Origin: Nostoc sp. B(2019)
GTDB lineage: Bacteria; Cyanobacteriota; Cyanobacteriia; Cyanobacteriales; Nostocaceae
Assembly (NCBI RefSeq): GCF_010091925.1
Contig: NZ_WVID01000018.1
Span: 119,148 to 183,147 of the forward strand
Length of the DNA stretch: 64,000 nt
Direction of reading: 5' to 3'
A program made the position numbers and the translations under genes. Below the pieces are notes generated by a model. It searched no databases. It had not been told where the DNA came from and saw only the letters and a program-made list of their open reading frames with translations. This document shows, one piece after another, positions 8,144 to 17,056 of the stretch (its first letter is position 1; every line of letters starts with the position of its first letter).

Positions 8144-8860
8144 TTACTCAGCAGTAGCGAGTTCAGTGCTGCCGCGTGCGCGTCGCCGTGTGAGGCTGTT
8201 GTACAGCATTAAACCGATCGCTTTGATCAAATTACCTTCTAATTCTTGGAACATCTTCATGTTCATGCCAAAAGCGGCGTTAGCTTCATCAACTATGCGA
8301 TCGCTTGTAGCATCATCAAGTGGCAATTCATCCAAAGCTTGACGATATTTGGCTTTGAATGCCTTCTCGTCAGAAATCTCATCAAATTCATAGAAGGCCG
8401 TACCTTGTCCTTCAGACAGATTCATCGCCGTTTGGGCAATGCCTTTGAGAATTTGTCCCCCAGATAAATCGCCTAGGTAACGTGTGTAGGAATGTGCAAT
8501 TAACAGTTCCGGTTCTGTTGCAGATATTTCCCGGATGCGTTGTACATAAGCTTCACCTGCGGAAGATAGTTGGATTTGCTCCCGCCAGTTAGCACCAAAG
8601 TAATAACTCAGGTCTTTCTCTAGGGTCTGCTTGCGGTCTAACTGGGGAAAGTTAATTTTAGAAACAATCGGATGCTGACGATGCTTTTCCATCTCCTCTT
8701 CCATCGCTGAGTAGATGAAGTAGAAGTTAGCAACTAGCTTTCGGTAGGAGTGTTTTTCTACCACTCCTCTTAAAAAGCACTTGACAAAACCCACATTTTC
8801 CGCCATTGTGTGGGCTTTTTTAGTACCTACACGTAATTTGGTTGCTAAATTGCTGCTCAT
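8144..8860 (-). CDS. ho1: Heme oxygenase (biliverdin-producing), HO-1 type
   Basis: Cleaves heme to biliverdin IX-alpha, CO and Fe2+ using reduced ferredoxin, the first step of phycobilin synthesis. 238 residues, the usual size. The proximal heme ligand is His17 in TKKAHTMAEN; the distal-helix motif YLGDLSGGQ lies at about 128-136. The C-terminal end NSLTRRRARGSTELATAE is a cyanobacterial-style basic tail. The start at 8860 is fixed by the conserved N-terminus. Upstream lies a long AT-rich intergenic region that presumably carries its promoter. Confidence 0.95.
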   Translation of the reverse strand: MSSNLATKLRVGTKKAHTMAENVGFVKCFLRGVVEKHSYRKLVANFYFIYSAMEEEMEKHRQHPIVSKINFPQLDRKQTLEKDLSYYFGANWREQIQLSSAGEAYVQRIREISATEPELLIAHSYTRYLGDLSGGQILKGIAQTAMNLSEGQGTAFYEFDEISDEKAFKAKYRQALDELPLDDATSDRIVDEANAAFGMNMKMFQELEGNLIKAIGLMLYNSLTRRRARGSTELATAE

Positions 8861-9447
8861 GCTAAATTTCTCAACTTTAAAAAGTTAACTGTCGGAGTTT
8901 TGATTTTACGAACGGCTAAAAATAGCCATTAAAACGTTACATTAGAACTTTTTGATGAGAATTTATATTAAAATTTTTTAAGCCAGGAGATTTTTGAGTT
9001 TTTAACACAACAACAGCTATAAGGCAATATAAGCGCGTCCCAAGAATTTTAACTTTTTTGTTTTTATTAGCTAAATTTCGCTTTCATTCTTGGCTTCGCT
9101 AAGAAATACTTGCGATTGTTCCAAAAGTAGGATTATCATAGCTTGTTTTGGATCTGTGGCATTGTTAAAGTGTGAACTAATACTTGATAAAGCTAAGACT
9201 GAAGTTGAAATTATAAAAGTAATAATTAGCTAAAATGTATAAACTTCACTTTTAACGTTAAAATCAATACTTAAATTTATGAAAAATTTACATAAAATAG
9301 ACATATTTTTAGGTGTTTTTGCGGAAAAATAGTTTTATTAGAATAATTTTATAAAAATAAGAACAATTGTAGATAAGGTATTCTGTCGAAGTGGAATAAA
9401 GTTTCAAGTACTATTTTGCAGTGTGATTGTGTGGAGTGTTTAAACTT
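8861..9447. other. Long AT-rich divergent intergenic region between ho1 and glmM
   Basis: 587 bases between divergently transcribed genes, very AT-rich, with no coding frame that I can support. It must hold promoters for both flanking genes, but I could not pick out convincing -10/-35 boxes or a regulator site by eye. Confidence 0.6.
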
Positions 9448-10920
9448 ATGGTTTCATCTATAACTCGGACTCCGGGCATTCCTGGGGGTTCTGCTTCCGA
9501 AATTAACGGATTGGGCAAAGGTATTGATGGCAGTTTTGCACTGAATTTAATACCACTACCAGCGAGTGCTCTATTTGGTACAGATGGCATTCGCGGACGA
9601 GTGGGAGAATTGCTGAATGCACCTTTAGCATTGCAAGTTGGTTTTTGGGCAGGTATTGTTTTACGTACCCATGCTGCTCAAGTAGGGCCAGTAATTCTCG
9701 GACAGGACTCTAGAAATTCCAGCGATATGTTGGCAATGGCTTTGAGTGCAGGATTAACGGCCGCTGGGATAGAAGTTTGGTATTTGGGATTATGTCCCAC
9801 TCCTTGCGTTGCTTATCTCACTAGCATTAGTGATGCCATCGGCGGAGTCATGATTTCTGCCAGTCACAATCCACCAGAGGACAACGGCATTAAGATTTTT
9901 GGCGCAGATGGTGCGAAGTTACCCCAGGTATTGCAGGCCGAAATTGAGGCGGGACTGCGTGGCAAGATATCATCTATTACTACTATCAGTAATTGGGGAC
10001 GGCATTACTCACGCTTCGAGTTAGTGAGGCATTATGGCGAAGCGTTGAAACAACCCTTTAACAGTGCTGTAAATCTTCAGGGTATGAAGATTGTGTTGGA
10101 CTTGGCTTGGGGAGCAGCAGTCGGGCTAGCGCCATCCGTTTTTCGAGAAATGGGAGCAGAAGTAATCTGCTTGCATAATGACGCAGATGGCGATCGCATC
10201 AATGTCAACTGCGGTTCCACTCACCTAGAAATTCTGCAAGCTGTTGTCAAAGAACACAATGCTAACTTGGGTTTTGCCTTTGATGGCGATGCCGATCGCG
10301 TCTTAGCTGTAGATAATACAGGACGGCAAGTTAATGGCGATTACATTCTCTATCTCTGGGGACGCCACTTACAACAAAGGCAACAACTACCAGACAACCT
10401 GATTGTATCCACAGTCATGGCAAACTTAGGATTTGAGAGAGCTTGGCAGCAACAAGGTGGAAACTTAATTCGCACCGCAGTTGGCGACCAATATGTGCAA
10501 GCTGAAATGCTCAAAACTGGGGCAATGCTAGGCGGCGAACAATCAGGTCATATTCTTTGCCGCCATTATGGCGTTACTGGCGATGGTTTGTTAACAGCCT
10601 TGCATTTAGCAGCTTTGGTAAAAGAGGCTGGTGTTTCCTTAGCAGAATTAGTAGACCAAAGCTTTCAGACCTATCCGCAACTCTTGCACAATGTGAGAGC
10701 AAGCGATCGCGATCGCCGTTTAGGATGGAAAGATTGCCAATCTCTGCAACAAGCGATCGCGATCGCCGAAGCAGCAATGGGCGATTCTGGTAGAATCTTG
10801 GTTCGCGCTTCTGGTACAGAACCAGTAATCAGAGTTATGGTGGAAGCCGTCAACGCTGAACTTGCCAACCATTGGACAAGTGAATTAGTCTCAAAAGTCC
10901 AGCAATATCTAATAAGCTAA
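9448..10920 (+). CDS. glmM: Phosphoglucosamine mutase GlmM
   Basis: Interconverts glucosamine-6-P and glucosamine-1-P on the way to UDP-GlcNAc for peptidoglycan and polysaccharides. 490 residues from the ATG at 9448; the frame also opens at TTG 9427, which is less likely. It begins with an extra N-terminal stretch of about 45 residues before [12 protein letters not shown]. The phosphoserine loop is [12 protein letters not shown] (Ser139), the metal loop DGDADR starts at Asp279, then GGEQSGH, and the phosphate-binding [14 protein letters not shown] end. An 18-base HIP1-derived string occurs twice in the 3' part (10701 and 10751). It sits upstream of a polysaccharide gene block. Confidence 0.95.
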   Translation: MVSSITRTPGIPGGSASEINGLGKGIDGSFALNLIPLPASALFGTDGIRGRVGELLNAPLALQVGFWAGIVLRTHAAQVGPVILGQDSRNSSDMLAMALSAGLTAAGIEVWYLGLCPTPCVAYLTSISDAIGGVMISASHNPPEDNGIKIFGADGAKLPQVLQAEIEAGLRGKISSITTISNWGRHYSRFELVRHYGEALKQPFNSAVNLQGMKIVLDLAWGAAVGLAPSVFREMGAEVICLHNDADGDRINVNCGSTHLEILQAVVKEHNANLGFAFDGDADRVLAVDNTGRQVNGDYILYLWGRHLQQRQQLPDNLIVSTVMANLGFERAWQQQGGNLIRTAVGDQYVQAEMLKTGAMLGGEQSGHILCRHYGVTGDGLLTALHLAALVKEAGVSLAELVDQSFQTYPQLLHNVRASDRDRRLGWKDCQSLQQAIAIAEAAMGDSGRILVRASGTEPVIRVMVEAVNAELANHWTSELVSKVQQYLIS

Positions 10921-10996
10921 GTTAGCTACTATCCTAGCTTTTAACAAGCGCCAATCCCTTATAGCTTTTGCAAACCTAAATCATTCGTGAACAACA

Positions 10997-11029
10997 AGAT
11001 TCCCGAATTCTTTGAGAATTCGGGAATCT
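10997..11029 (+). terminator. 15-bp perfect hairpin after glmM
   Basis: AGATTCCCGAATTCT (10997-11011) and AGAATTCGGGAATCT (11015-11029) form a perfect stem with a 3-base loop. It follows the glmM stop by about 75 bases. No strong T run follows, so it may be a repeat element doubling as a terminator. Confidence 0.6.
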
Positions 11030-11070
11030 GAGCCTTTCGCTTTTCACAAATCAAATAGGATTGCTATATA

Positions 11071-11823
11071 ATGCTGGTTTTTATTATTCCACTCAAAAGC
11101 CCCCAAGTTTCTAATTCATGGGAGCGTGTTACACAATTATTTGAAAGATGCATTAAATCAGTTTGCAATCAAACCTCACCCAACTTTCGCGTTATTGTTG
11201 TTTGTCACGAAAAGCCAAAAATAGAATTTAATCATTCCCACATTACATACATTACAGTTGATTTTTCACCTGCAAACGAGACTAACCCCGTAGCTCAAGG
11301 AGACACAGATAAAGGACGTAAAATCTTGAAAGGATTGATTTACGCTCGTCAATTTTGTCCTACTCATACTATGGCAGTTGATGCTGACGATTGTGTCAGT
11401 AAAAAGTTAGCCAAATTTATTCAACAACATCCTGATTCTGATGGATGGTTTATAAATAAAGGTTATAAATATCAAGAAGGAAGTAAATATATATATATTA
11501 AAAGAAACAATTTTTATAAAATGTGCGGGACTTGTAACATTACTCGATATGATTTGAATTATTTACCAGAAATCGCAGAATACAATCGTGGCTATGGATA
11601 CTACAGATATTATATAGACCACGGCAAAGTTAGGGATATTCTCAAAAACAAAGCGAAAGCCATTAAATCATTACCATTTCCTGGTGCAGTTTATATTCTG
11701 GAAACAGGAGAAAATCTTTTTGATAATTCCAAAAGATTGAGATTCAGCATTTTTAATCGCAAACTATTAAATCAATCAATTAGGGACGAATTCGGACTGT
11801 ACAAATTACAGCAATTATCATAA
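11071..11823 (+). CDS. Putative GT-A type glycosyltransferase
   Basis: 250 residues. The start MLVFIIPLKSP and the later TMAVDADDCVSKKLA segment (about 107-121) look like the N-terminal beta strand and DXD metal site of GT-A glycosyltransferases. The middle is Tyr-rich and Lys-rich and there is no membrane segment. It is visibly more AT-rich than glmM upstream. It is the first gene of the same-strand polysaccharide block, 53 bases ahead of the HpsL-like gene, which supports a role in exopolysaccharide assembly. Donor and linkage are unknown. Confidence 0.65.
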   Translation: MLVFIIPLKSPQVSNSWERVTQLFERCIKSVCNQTSPNFRVIVVCHEKPKIEFNHSHITYITVDFSPANETNPVAQGDTDKGRKILKGLIYARQFCPTHTMAVDADDCVSKKLAKFIQQHPDSDGWFINKGYKYQEGSKYIYIKRNNFYKMCGTCNITRYDLNYLPEIAEYNRGYGYYRYYIDHGKVRDILKNKAKAIKSLPFPGAVYILETGENLFDNSKRLRFSIFNRKLLNQSIRDEFGLYKLQQLS

Positions 11824-11876
11824 ATTTATCAACTATAATATATTGTTTTCCGAGGCTAATAGGCTACAGCGCCACT

Positions 11877-13529
11877 ATGCCAAAATTCAAGTCAAAATCT
11901 CAGTCATCTAAAAATTCAAAAAAGCAGGCTAAAAAGGAAACTCCTACCCTTAGCCTCAAAGAAAGGTTAGCTCAAAAGCGCAAAGCAGCCCAAGCCCGTA
12001 AAGAACTCACTAGCTTGCTTACCACCGCCACCTTTGGCGGTGTCTTTGTTGGCATTCTGCTCTTTTTCGTAGGTGGAATGAAAATGGCGGCTCCTGCGGT
12101 CTTGGGGATACTTGTCATGTCTTTTTCCTTCAAATACCCCCGTCAAGCGCTATTTGCTTTCATCATTTACGTGCCTGTTGGGGGTACTATCACTTACTAT
12201 TTGGGCAATAGTCCCATACTCCAATTAGCTAAAGATTCCTTTTACGTTCCAGCATTAATTGGATTTTGGCAAACTTGCCGCAAGCAGGGACTACCCCTAA
12301 TTATTCCCCAAGGCATTAAAATCCCGCTGTATATTGTCTTGGGTTGCAGTCTGTTAACGCTATTGTTTATCAATGGTGGACAGCAGTTCAACCCGCCTAG
12401 TGTCGGACTATTAGAAAATGCACCCAAAGAAATACCCATAGGTATGGGAATTTTGGGACTGAAAGTATTTTTAGGCTACGTACCTTTGATTGGTTGTGCT
12501 TACTATCTAATTCGCAACAAGCAGGATTTTCTATTTTTATCGCGCTTACAGATTGTTCTCATCATCATCTGTTGTGTACTAGGACTTATTCAGTACTTGT
12601 TACTACTAACTGGTGTATGCCAAGGTACTAGAGGACTCGAAGGAGATGCCCTATTTAGAGCCACACTCGAAGCCCGGTGTTATTTTGGTGGAGCGCTAGT
12701 ATATAGTCCCGAAGAAGGGATTATTCGCCTACCAGGAACTTTTGTGGCTCCTTGGCAATGGGCGTGGTTCTTAATTGCCAGTACCTTTTTTACCTTTGCT
12801 ACAGGCTTCACCGACCCATCGGTAATATGGCGGATGCTCGGTTTAGGTTCTTTGGCATTAGTCTTTATTAATTCTGTAGTCTCTGGTCAGAGAATCGCTT
12901 TAGCTTTAGTACCAACCTGCTTCGTTATTTTGCTATTGCTTACTGGACAAATTGCCAACCTCAAACGGTTTATCCCCATTGGTATAGGACTTGCGTTGAT
13001 TCTGGGAATTGCGATGGTAACTAACCCTGCTGTCGTGCAAGAGAGAACCGAGAGTTTTACGAGCCGCTGGGACGCTTCACCACCTCAAGATTTTATCGTC
13101 CAGCAGTTTGAAGAAAATTGGAAAAATGTAGATGGCCCCTTGGGAAGTGGCTTAGGTAGAGCTACAAACTCTGCCCGTGCAATGGGTTCAACTAAATTAG
13201 TGGAAACCTACTACCCCAAAGTACTTTTTGAAGTGGGAATTGTTGGATTATTAGCGTTTTTGGCTTTGGTGACAACTTTAACAATCATTTCTTTCAAAAC
13301 GTATCGCTCCATAAAAAACCGTAATTTCCGCAGTTACGGAGCTGCTTTATGGGTGTTTATATTGTTTATTAGCTACAACACCTATTATTACCCTCTGGAT
13401 GTAGATCCGGTTGCTGTCTATTATTGGTTTTTTGCGGGAGTTCTTTTTAAATTGCCAGTTTTGGAGAAACAAGAGAAGGAAGATACTGACCCTCAACAAA
13501 AAACCAAGCGAAAACGGTTACAAACATAA
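11877..13529 (+). CDS. hpsL: HpsL-like O-antigen ligase/polymerase-type membrane protein
   Basis: 550 residues. A highly basic, Lys/Ser/Gln-rich N-terminal tail (about 1-45, with SLKERLAQKRKAAQARKEL) precedes about 10-12 membrane helices and a long periplasmic loop around residues 395-450 (including ESFTSRWDASPPQD and GSGLGRATNSAR), the layout of Wzy/WaaL-type O-antigen polymerases and ligases. It ends in a charged cytoplasmic tail. I recognise it as resembling HpsL of the hormogonium polysaccharide set in filamentous cyanobacteria; the polymerase role is by family inference. It leads a run of glycosyltransferase genes on the same strand. Confidence 0.65.
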   Translation: MPKFKSKSQSSKNSKKQAKKETPTLSLKERLAQKRKAAQARKELTSLLTTATFGGVFVGILLFFVGGMKMAAPAVLGILVMSFSFKYPRQALFAFIIYVPVGGTITYYLGNSPILQLAKDSFYVPALIGFWQTCRKQGLPLIIPQGIKIPLYIVLGCSLLTLLFINGGQQFNPPSVGLLENAPKEIPIGMGILGLKVFLGYVPLIGCAYYLIRNKQDFLFLSRLQIVLIIICCVLGLIQYLLLLTGVCQGTRGLEGDALFRATLEARCYFGGALVYSPEEGIIRLPGTFVAPWQWAWFLIASTFFTFATGFTDPSVIWRMLGLGSLALVFINSVVSGQRIALALVPTCFVILLLLTGQIANLKRFIPIGIGLALILGIAMVTNPAVVQERTESFTSRWDASPPQDFIVQQFEENWKNVDGPLGSGLGRATNSARAMGSTKLVETYYPKVLFEVGIVGLLAFLALVTTLTIISFKTYRSIKNRNFRSYGAALWVFILFISYNTYYYPLDVDPVAVYYWFFAGVLFKLPVLEKQEKEDTDPQQKTKRKRLQT

Positions 13530-13546
13530 ATTTGAGTGAGATAAAA

Positions 13547-14707
13547 ATGGTAAAAGTTATTATAGGAGGTCAAAAACACCTCAGTATTCCTAATTTACCT
13601 CGTAATTCCAGACATACACTAATCCGCCCCAAGCCTTTTCCCGCAGGTAGATATCCAATAGAAAAAATTTGGTATCCTTTAGGCAGCTTTATTGCCTGGC
13701 AACCTTTATGGGGAAGATACCAAGCTATTCATTCTTTTAATAGGATTTTATATACGAATAAACCTTGGTTTGTCACATTTGAAGATCATCGGCTTCTATA
13801 TAGAAATCCTCAAAATAAGCAAGAAGCTGTAATTTATGAGTTATTAAATAATCGCTTAGCACTCGATAATTGCCAGAAAATTATAGCTATCTCAGATTAT
13901 GCCAAGTTGAGATTAACCAAGCGGATAGAAGGCTGGAAGATAGAAGAAAAAATTAGCAATAAATTGGATGTTATTCATCCAAGTTTTCCTGTCAGAGTGA
14001 ACTCATTTAAACGTTATCAAGAACAACAAAATCTCCAGTTTGTCTTTATCGGAAACCACTTTGCTAGAAAAGGTGGGATTGTTGCTTTAAGGCTAGCGAA
14101 AAAAGCCGAGAAACTAGGTTTACCTATTACCATACACATAATATCTGGACTGGAATATGGTTCAGGAGTACCTACTGATTTCCCTGAGCGCAGCAGATAT
14201 ATAGATGATTTAAAATTACTTAATTTAAATAACGTTGTTTTCCACAAAAATATTCCTAACGAAAAAGTTATTGAATTATTATCACAAAGCCATTTTCAAC
14301 TAATGGCTACATTACATGATACGTACGGCTATAGTATTATCGAAGGATTTTCAGTTGCTACTCCTGCAATTACGACTAATGTCTGCGCTTTGCCAGAGTT
14401 TATTCGTCATGGTGAAAATGGATATATTTTAGAATTGCCGATTAACGAAATTAGGCACTGGAGTAATTGGCTGCACGGAGAAAAAACCAAAACTGATGAA
14501 TATTGGGATATTGTGAATAGCACTTATGATTATTTAGCAGAACAAGCATTACAACAAATAATTAAATTTTTTGATAGAGCAGATAAACCAGAACATTACG
14601 AATATTTAAGTGCAGGAGCGTTAGCTCAAGCTCAAAATGTGCATAACTCTGAAAAACAAAATGAGTTATTTGACAATCTATATGCAGCAGCAGCAGGAGT
14701 GTACTGA
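13547..14707 (+). CDS. GT-B fold glycosyltransferase (family 4-like)
   Basis: 386 residues from ATG 13547, preceded by GAGTGAG. The C-terminal half carries the GT-B donor-binding pattern: FVFIGNHFARKGG (about 165), then FHKNIPNEKVIELLSQSH, then HDTYGYSIIEGFSVATPAITTNVCALPEFI (about 265-295) with the conserved E of the EX7E-like motif. The N-terminal half is unlike common families. It starts 17 bases after the HpsL-like gene, so the two are almost certainly cotranscribed. It is AT-rich relative to neighbours. The exact sugar is unknown. Confidence 0.75.
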   Translation: MVKVIIGGQKHLSIPNLPRNSRHTLIRPKPFPAGRYPIEKIWYPLGSFIAWQPLWGRYQAIHSFNRILYTNKPWFVTFEDHRLLYRNPQNKQEAVIYELLNNRLALDNCQKIIAISDYAKLRLTKRIEGWKIEEKISNKLDVIHPSFPVRVNSFKRYQEQQNLQFVFIGNHFARKGGIVALRLAKKAEKLGLPITIHIISGLEYGSGVPTDFPERSRYIDDLKLLNLNNVVFHKNIPNEKVIELLSQSHFQLMATLHDTYGYSIIEGFSVATPAITTNVCALPEFIRHGENGYILELPINEIRHWSNWLHGEKTKTDEYWDIVNSTYDYLAEQALQQIIKFFDRADKPEHYEYLSAGALAQAQNVHNSEKQNELFDNLYAAAAGVY

Positions 14708-14782
14708 AGTTTCCTAAAACTAATTATTACTTAGCTATCATCCAATTATCCAAATAGCAAAATTAAGCTAGTATAAAAAATT

Positions 14783-15763
14783 ATGAATCATTGGCCTTTA
14801 ATTTCAGTGGTTATCCCGACCTACAGCCGAGAGGAACCACTACGGGATAGTATTGTAGATGTCCTCAAGCAGGACTATCCGAATTTTGAAGTTTTGGTAG
14901 TAGACCAAACCCCAAAACACCAGCCAGAAATTCAAGCTTATCTGGAGGAACAGGCGGGAGCAGGTAAAATTAAATGGTTGCGTTTAGATTGGGCGAGTTT
15001 ACCAGGGGCGCGAAATTATGCTGTGCGGCGGTCATCTGGTGAAATAGTATTGTTTATTGATGATGATGTTCAGTTAACCCCTGGATTTTTAGCAGCCCAT
15101 GCAAAAAACTATGTACAAAATCCAGAAGTTGGGGCGATCGCAGGACGAGTATTTGACAGAATGAAATTGGGTGACTCTGGGGGTGAGATGCAAATTGAAT
15201 ATTTACCTCCCCAGGCGATGGATCCAGGAATTGCCTGGTATCATATTGATTTAGTACATACAACTAAACCCCAGCAGGTGTTAACAGCCAGGGGTTGCAA
15301 TATGTCTTTTCGCCGCGAAATTTTTACTAAGCACGGACTAAGATTTGATGAGAGGTTTCGCGGTAGCGCAGTGCGAGAAGAATCAGATTTTTGTTTGCGA
15401 GTGCGCCAAACGGGATATAAGATTTGGTACGACCCAGAAGCCCATCTAGTGCATTTAGGAGAAGAAACGGGGGGTTGTCATGATATTAGTATGCGATCGC
15501 TTAAATATCAACTCACCTTTTACCACAACCATTTCTTACTGGGGCTAAAAAACCTCACCGCTACCCAAGCCTTACGCTTATACGCCCGTTTATTTGATTG
15601 TCACGTCTTGGGACGTCCACCTTGTCACAAAAGTGGTTCCCCCATCAAAATTGCGACTCGCGCCGTTTTCTACACTTTGGGTTTTTTCAAAGCCTTGGGT
15701 ACTGTTATCCAATCAATCTGGAATGATGGTCAAATTTACAGTCGCTTAGATCAACAAGTTTAA
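14783..15763 (+). CDS. hpsN: Glycosyltransferase family 2, HpsN-like
   Basis: 326 residues of a GT-A family 2 enzyme. ISVVIPTYSREEPL (about 7-20) is the nucleotide-binding strand, VVDQTPKHQPEI follows, and IVLFIDDDVQLTPGF (about 88-102) carries the DXD metal site; RFRGSAVREESDFCLRVRQTGYKI (about 189-212) matches the ED-containing acceptor/catalytic region. It resembles the HpsN glycosyltransferase of hormogonium polysaccharide. It is followed by a tandem heptamer tract and then the HpsO-like gene on the same strand. The family call is firm; the hps assignment is by recall. Confidence 0.75.
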   Translation: MNHWPLISVVIPTYSREEPLRDSIVDVLKQDYPNFEVLVVDQTPKHQPEIQAYLEEQAGAGKIKWLRLDWASLPGARNYAVRRSSGEIVLFIDDDVQLTPGFLAAHAKNYVQNPEVGAIAGRVFDRMKLGDSGGEMQIEYLPPQAMDPGIAWYHIDLVHTTKPQQVLTARGCNMSFRREIFTKHGLRFDERFRGSAVREESDFCLRVRQTGYKIWYDPEAHLVHLGEETGGCHDISMRSLKYQLTFYHNHFLLGLKNLTATQALRLYARLFDCHVLGRPPCHKSGSPIKIATRAVFYTLGFFKALGTVIQSIWNDGQIYSRLDQQV

Positions 15764-15767
15764 TCAT

Positions 15768-15800
15768 TAGTCATTAGTCATTAGTCATTGGTTAGTAGCA
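15768..15800. repeat. Tandem heptamer repeat (TTAGTCA type)
   Basis: Four near-perfect copies of a 7-base unit reading AGTCATT in tandem, just after the HpsN-like stop. This is a short tandemly repeated repetitive (STRR) sequence of the kind found in heterocystous cyanobacteria. Confidence 0.85.
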
Positions 15801-15853
15801 ACAAACTAACCAGTGACAATTGACAACGAACACATAATAATTACCAAATACCA

Positions 15854-17029
15854 ATGAGAATCTTAGTTGCTAGTCATACTTATATTGTAGACCTTAACTG
15901 TGAAAAATTACGCGCTTTATCAAGATTAAAACCAGGAATTGAAGTTACAGTTGTCGTTCCAAAGCGTTGGAAACCCGGTGGCGTGCAAAACAAAATCATT
16001 GAAACTGAATACCGCGATGAAGGCGCATTTAAAATAGTTCCTGTTTCTAATTTTAGTCAAAATCATCAGGGACTTCTCACTTTTGGTGCTGATTTAATCA
16101 CATTATTGCAACAGTTTCGCCCCCAAATCATCCAGGTAGAACAAGGTTCTAGGGGACTGGCTTATAGCCAGATGATTGCCTTAAATCAGCTATTAGGACT
16201 CAAGGCAAAAAATGTATTTTTTACCTGGTGGAATCTACCATACCAACTAAAATTACCAATTGCTTTATTAGAAAAATATAACCTGAATCATAGCCACGGC
16301 ATCATTTCTGGTAATCAGGATGGAGCAGAAATTTTACGACAACGGGGATATCAAGGGCCAATTAAAGTTATGCCACAACTGGGTGTAGATGAAAGTCTGT
16401 TTACTCCCCAAACTCAACCAGAATTAGCATCAAAGCTGGGTATTGAAACAGGAGATTTTGTAGTAGGTTTTGTCGGGCGTTTTGTGCAAGAAAAAGGCTT
16501 ATTAACACTTTTACAAGCATTATTCAGTTTAAAAAGTAAACCTTGGAAATTACTACTGCTAGGACGAGGAGAACTGCAATCTGAATTAATTAAGTTAGTA
16601 GCAGAAAATAATCTTCAAGAGCGTGTGATTTTTGTAGAAAGTGTTGCTCATGACGAAGTTGCCAACTATATCAATTTAATGAATACTTTAGTGTTACCTT
16701 CGGAAACAACTTACAAGTTTAAAACTTTGACTTCAGTTGGCTGGAAAGAACAATTTGGTCACGTATTAATTGAGGCAATGGCTTGTCAAGTACCTGTAAT
16801 TGGTTCTAATTCTGGTGAAATTCCGCATGTAATTGGTGATGCTGGTTTAGTATTTCCTGAAGGTGATGTCCAAGCTCTTGCTAATTGCTTAATTCAATTA
16901 ATGGGCAAACCAGAATTTGCACAAATTCTCAGTGAAATGGGTTATCAAAAAGCAATGGTTCAATACACAAATAAAGCTTTAGCTAAGCAACAATTAGAGT
17001 TTTATCAAGAATTAGTTAATAGTCATTAG
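15854..17029 (+). CDS. hpsO: Glycosyltransferase family 4, HpsO-like
   Basis: 391 residues. N-terminal GT-B domain begins MRILVASHTYIVDLNCEKLRAL; the C-terminal donor domain shows VVGFVGRFVQEKGL (about 205-218), LLLLGRGELQ (about 235) and EQFGHVLIEAMACQVPVIGSNSGEIPHVIGDAG (about 298-330) with the EX7E motif of retaining family 4 enzymes. It resembles HpsO of the hormogonium polysaccharide set. It sits 27 bases before the HpsP-like gene. The activity is inferred from family; the specific sugar is unknown. Confidence 0.75.
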   Translation: MRILVASHTYIVDLNCEKLRALSRLKPGIEVTVVVPKRWKPGGVQNKIIETEYRDEGAFKIVPVSNFSQNHQGLLTFGADLITLLQQFRPQIIQVEQGSRGLAYSQMIALNQLLGLKAKNVFFTWWNLPYQLKLPIALLEKYNLNHSHGIISGNQDGAEILRQRGYQGPIKVMPQLGVDESLFTPQTQPELASKLGIETGDFVVGFVGRFVQEKGLLTLLQALFSLKSKPWKLLLLGRGELQSELIKLVAENNLQERVIFVESVAHDEVANYINLMNTLVLPSETTYKFKTLTSVGWKEQFGHVLIEAMACQVPVIGSNSGEIPHVIGDAGLVFPEGDVQALANCLIQLMGKPEFAQILSEMGYQKAMVQYTNKALAKQQLEFYQELVNSH

Positions 17030-17056
17030 TCGTTAAAAATAACAAATGACAAAAAA

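Noticed and set aside
8004..8342. 112-residue plus-strand frame opposite the end of heme oxygenase
   Set aside because: Mirror frame of a strongly conserved gene.
15768..15800. Possible short CRISPR array
   Set aside because: Unit is a 7-base tandem heptamer without spacers; no cas genes in the window.
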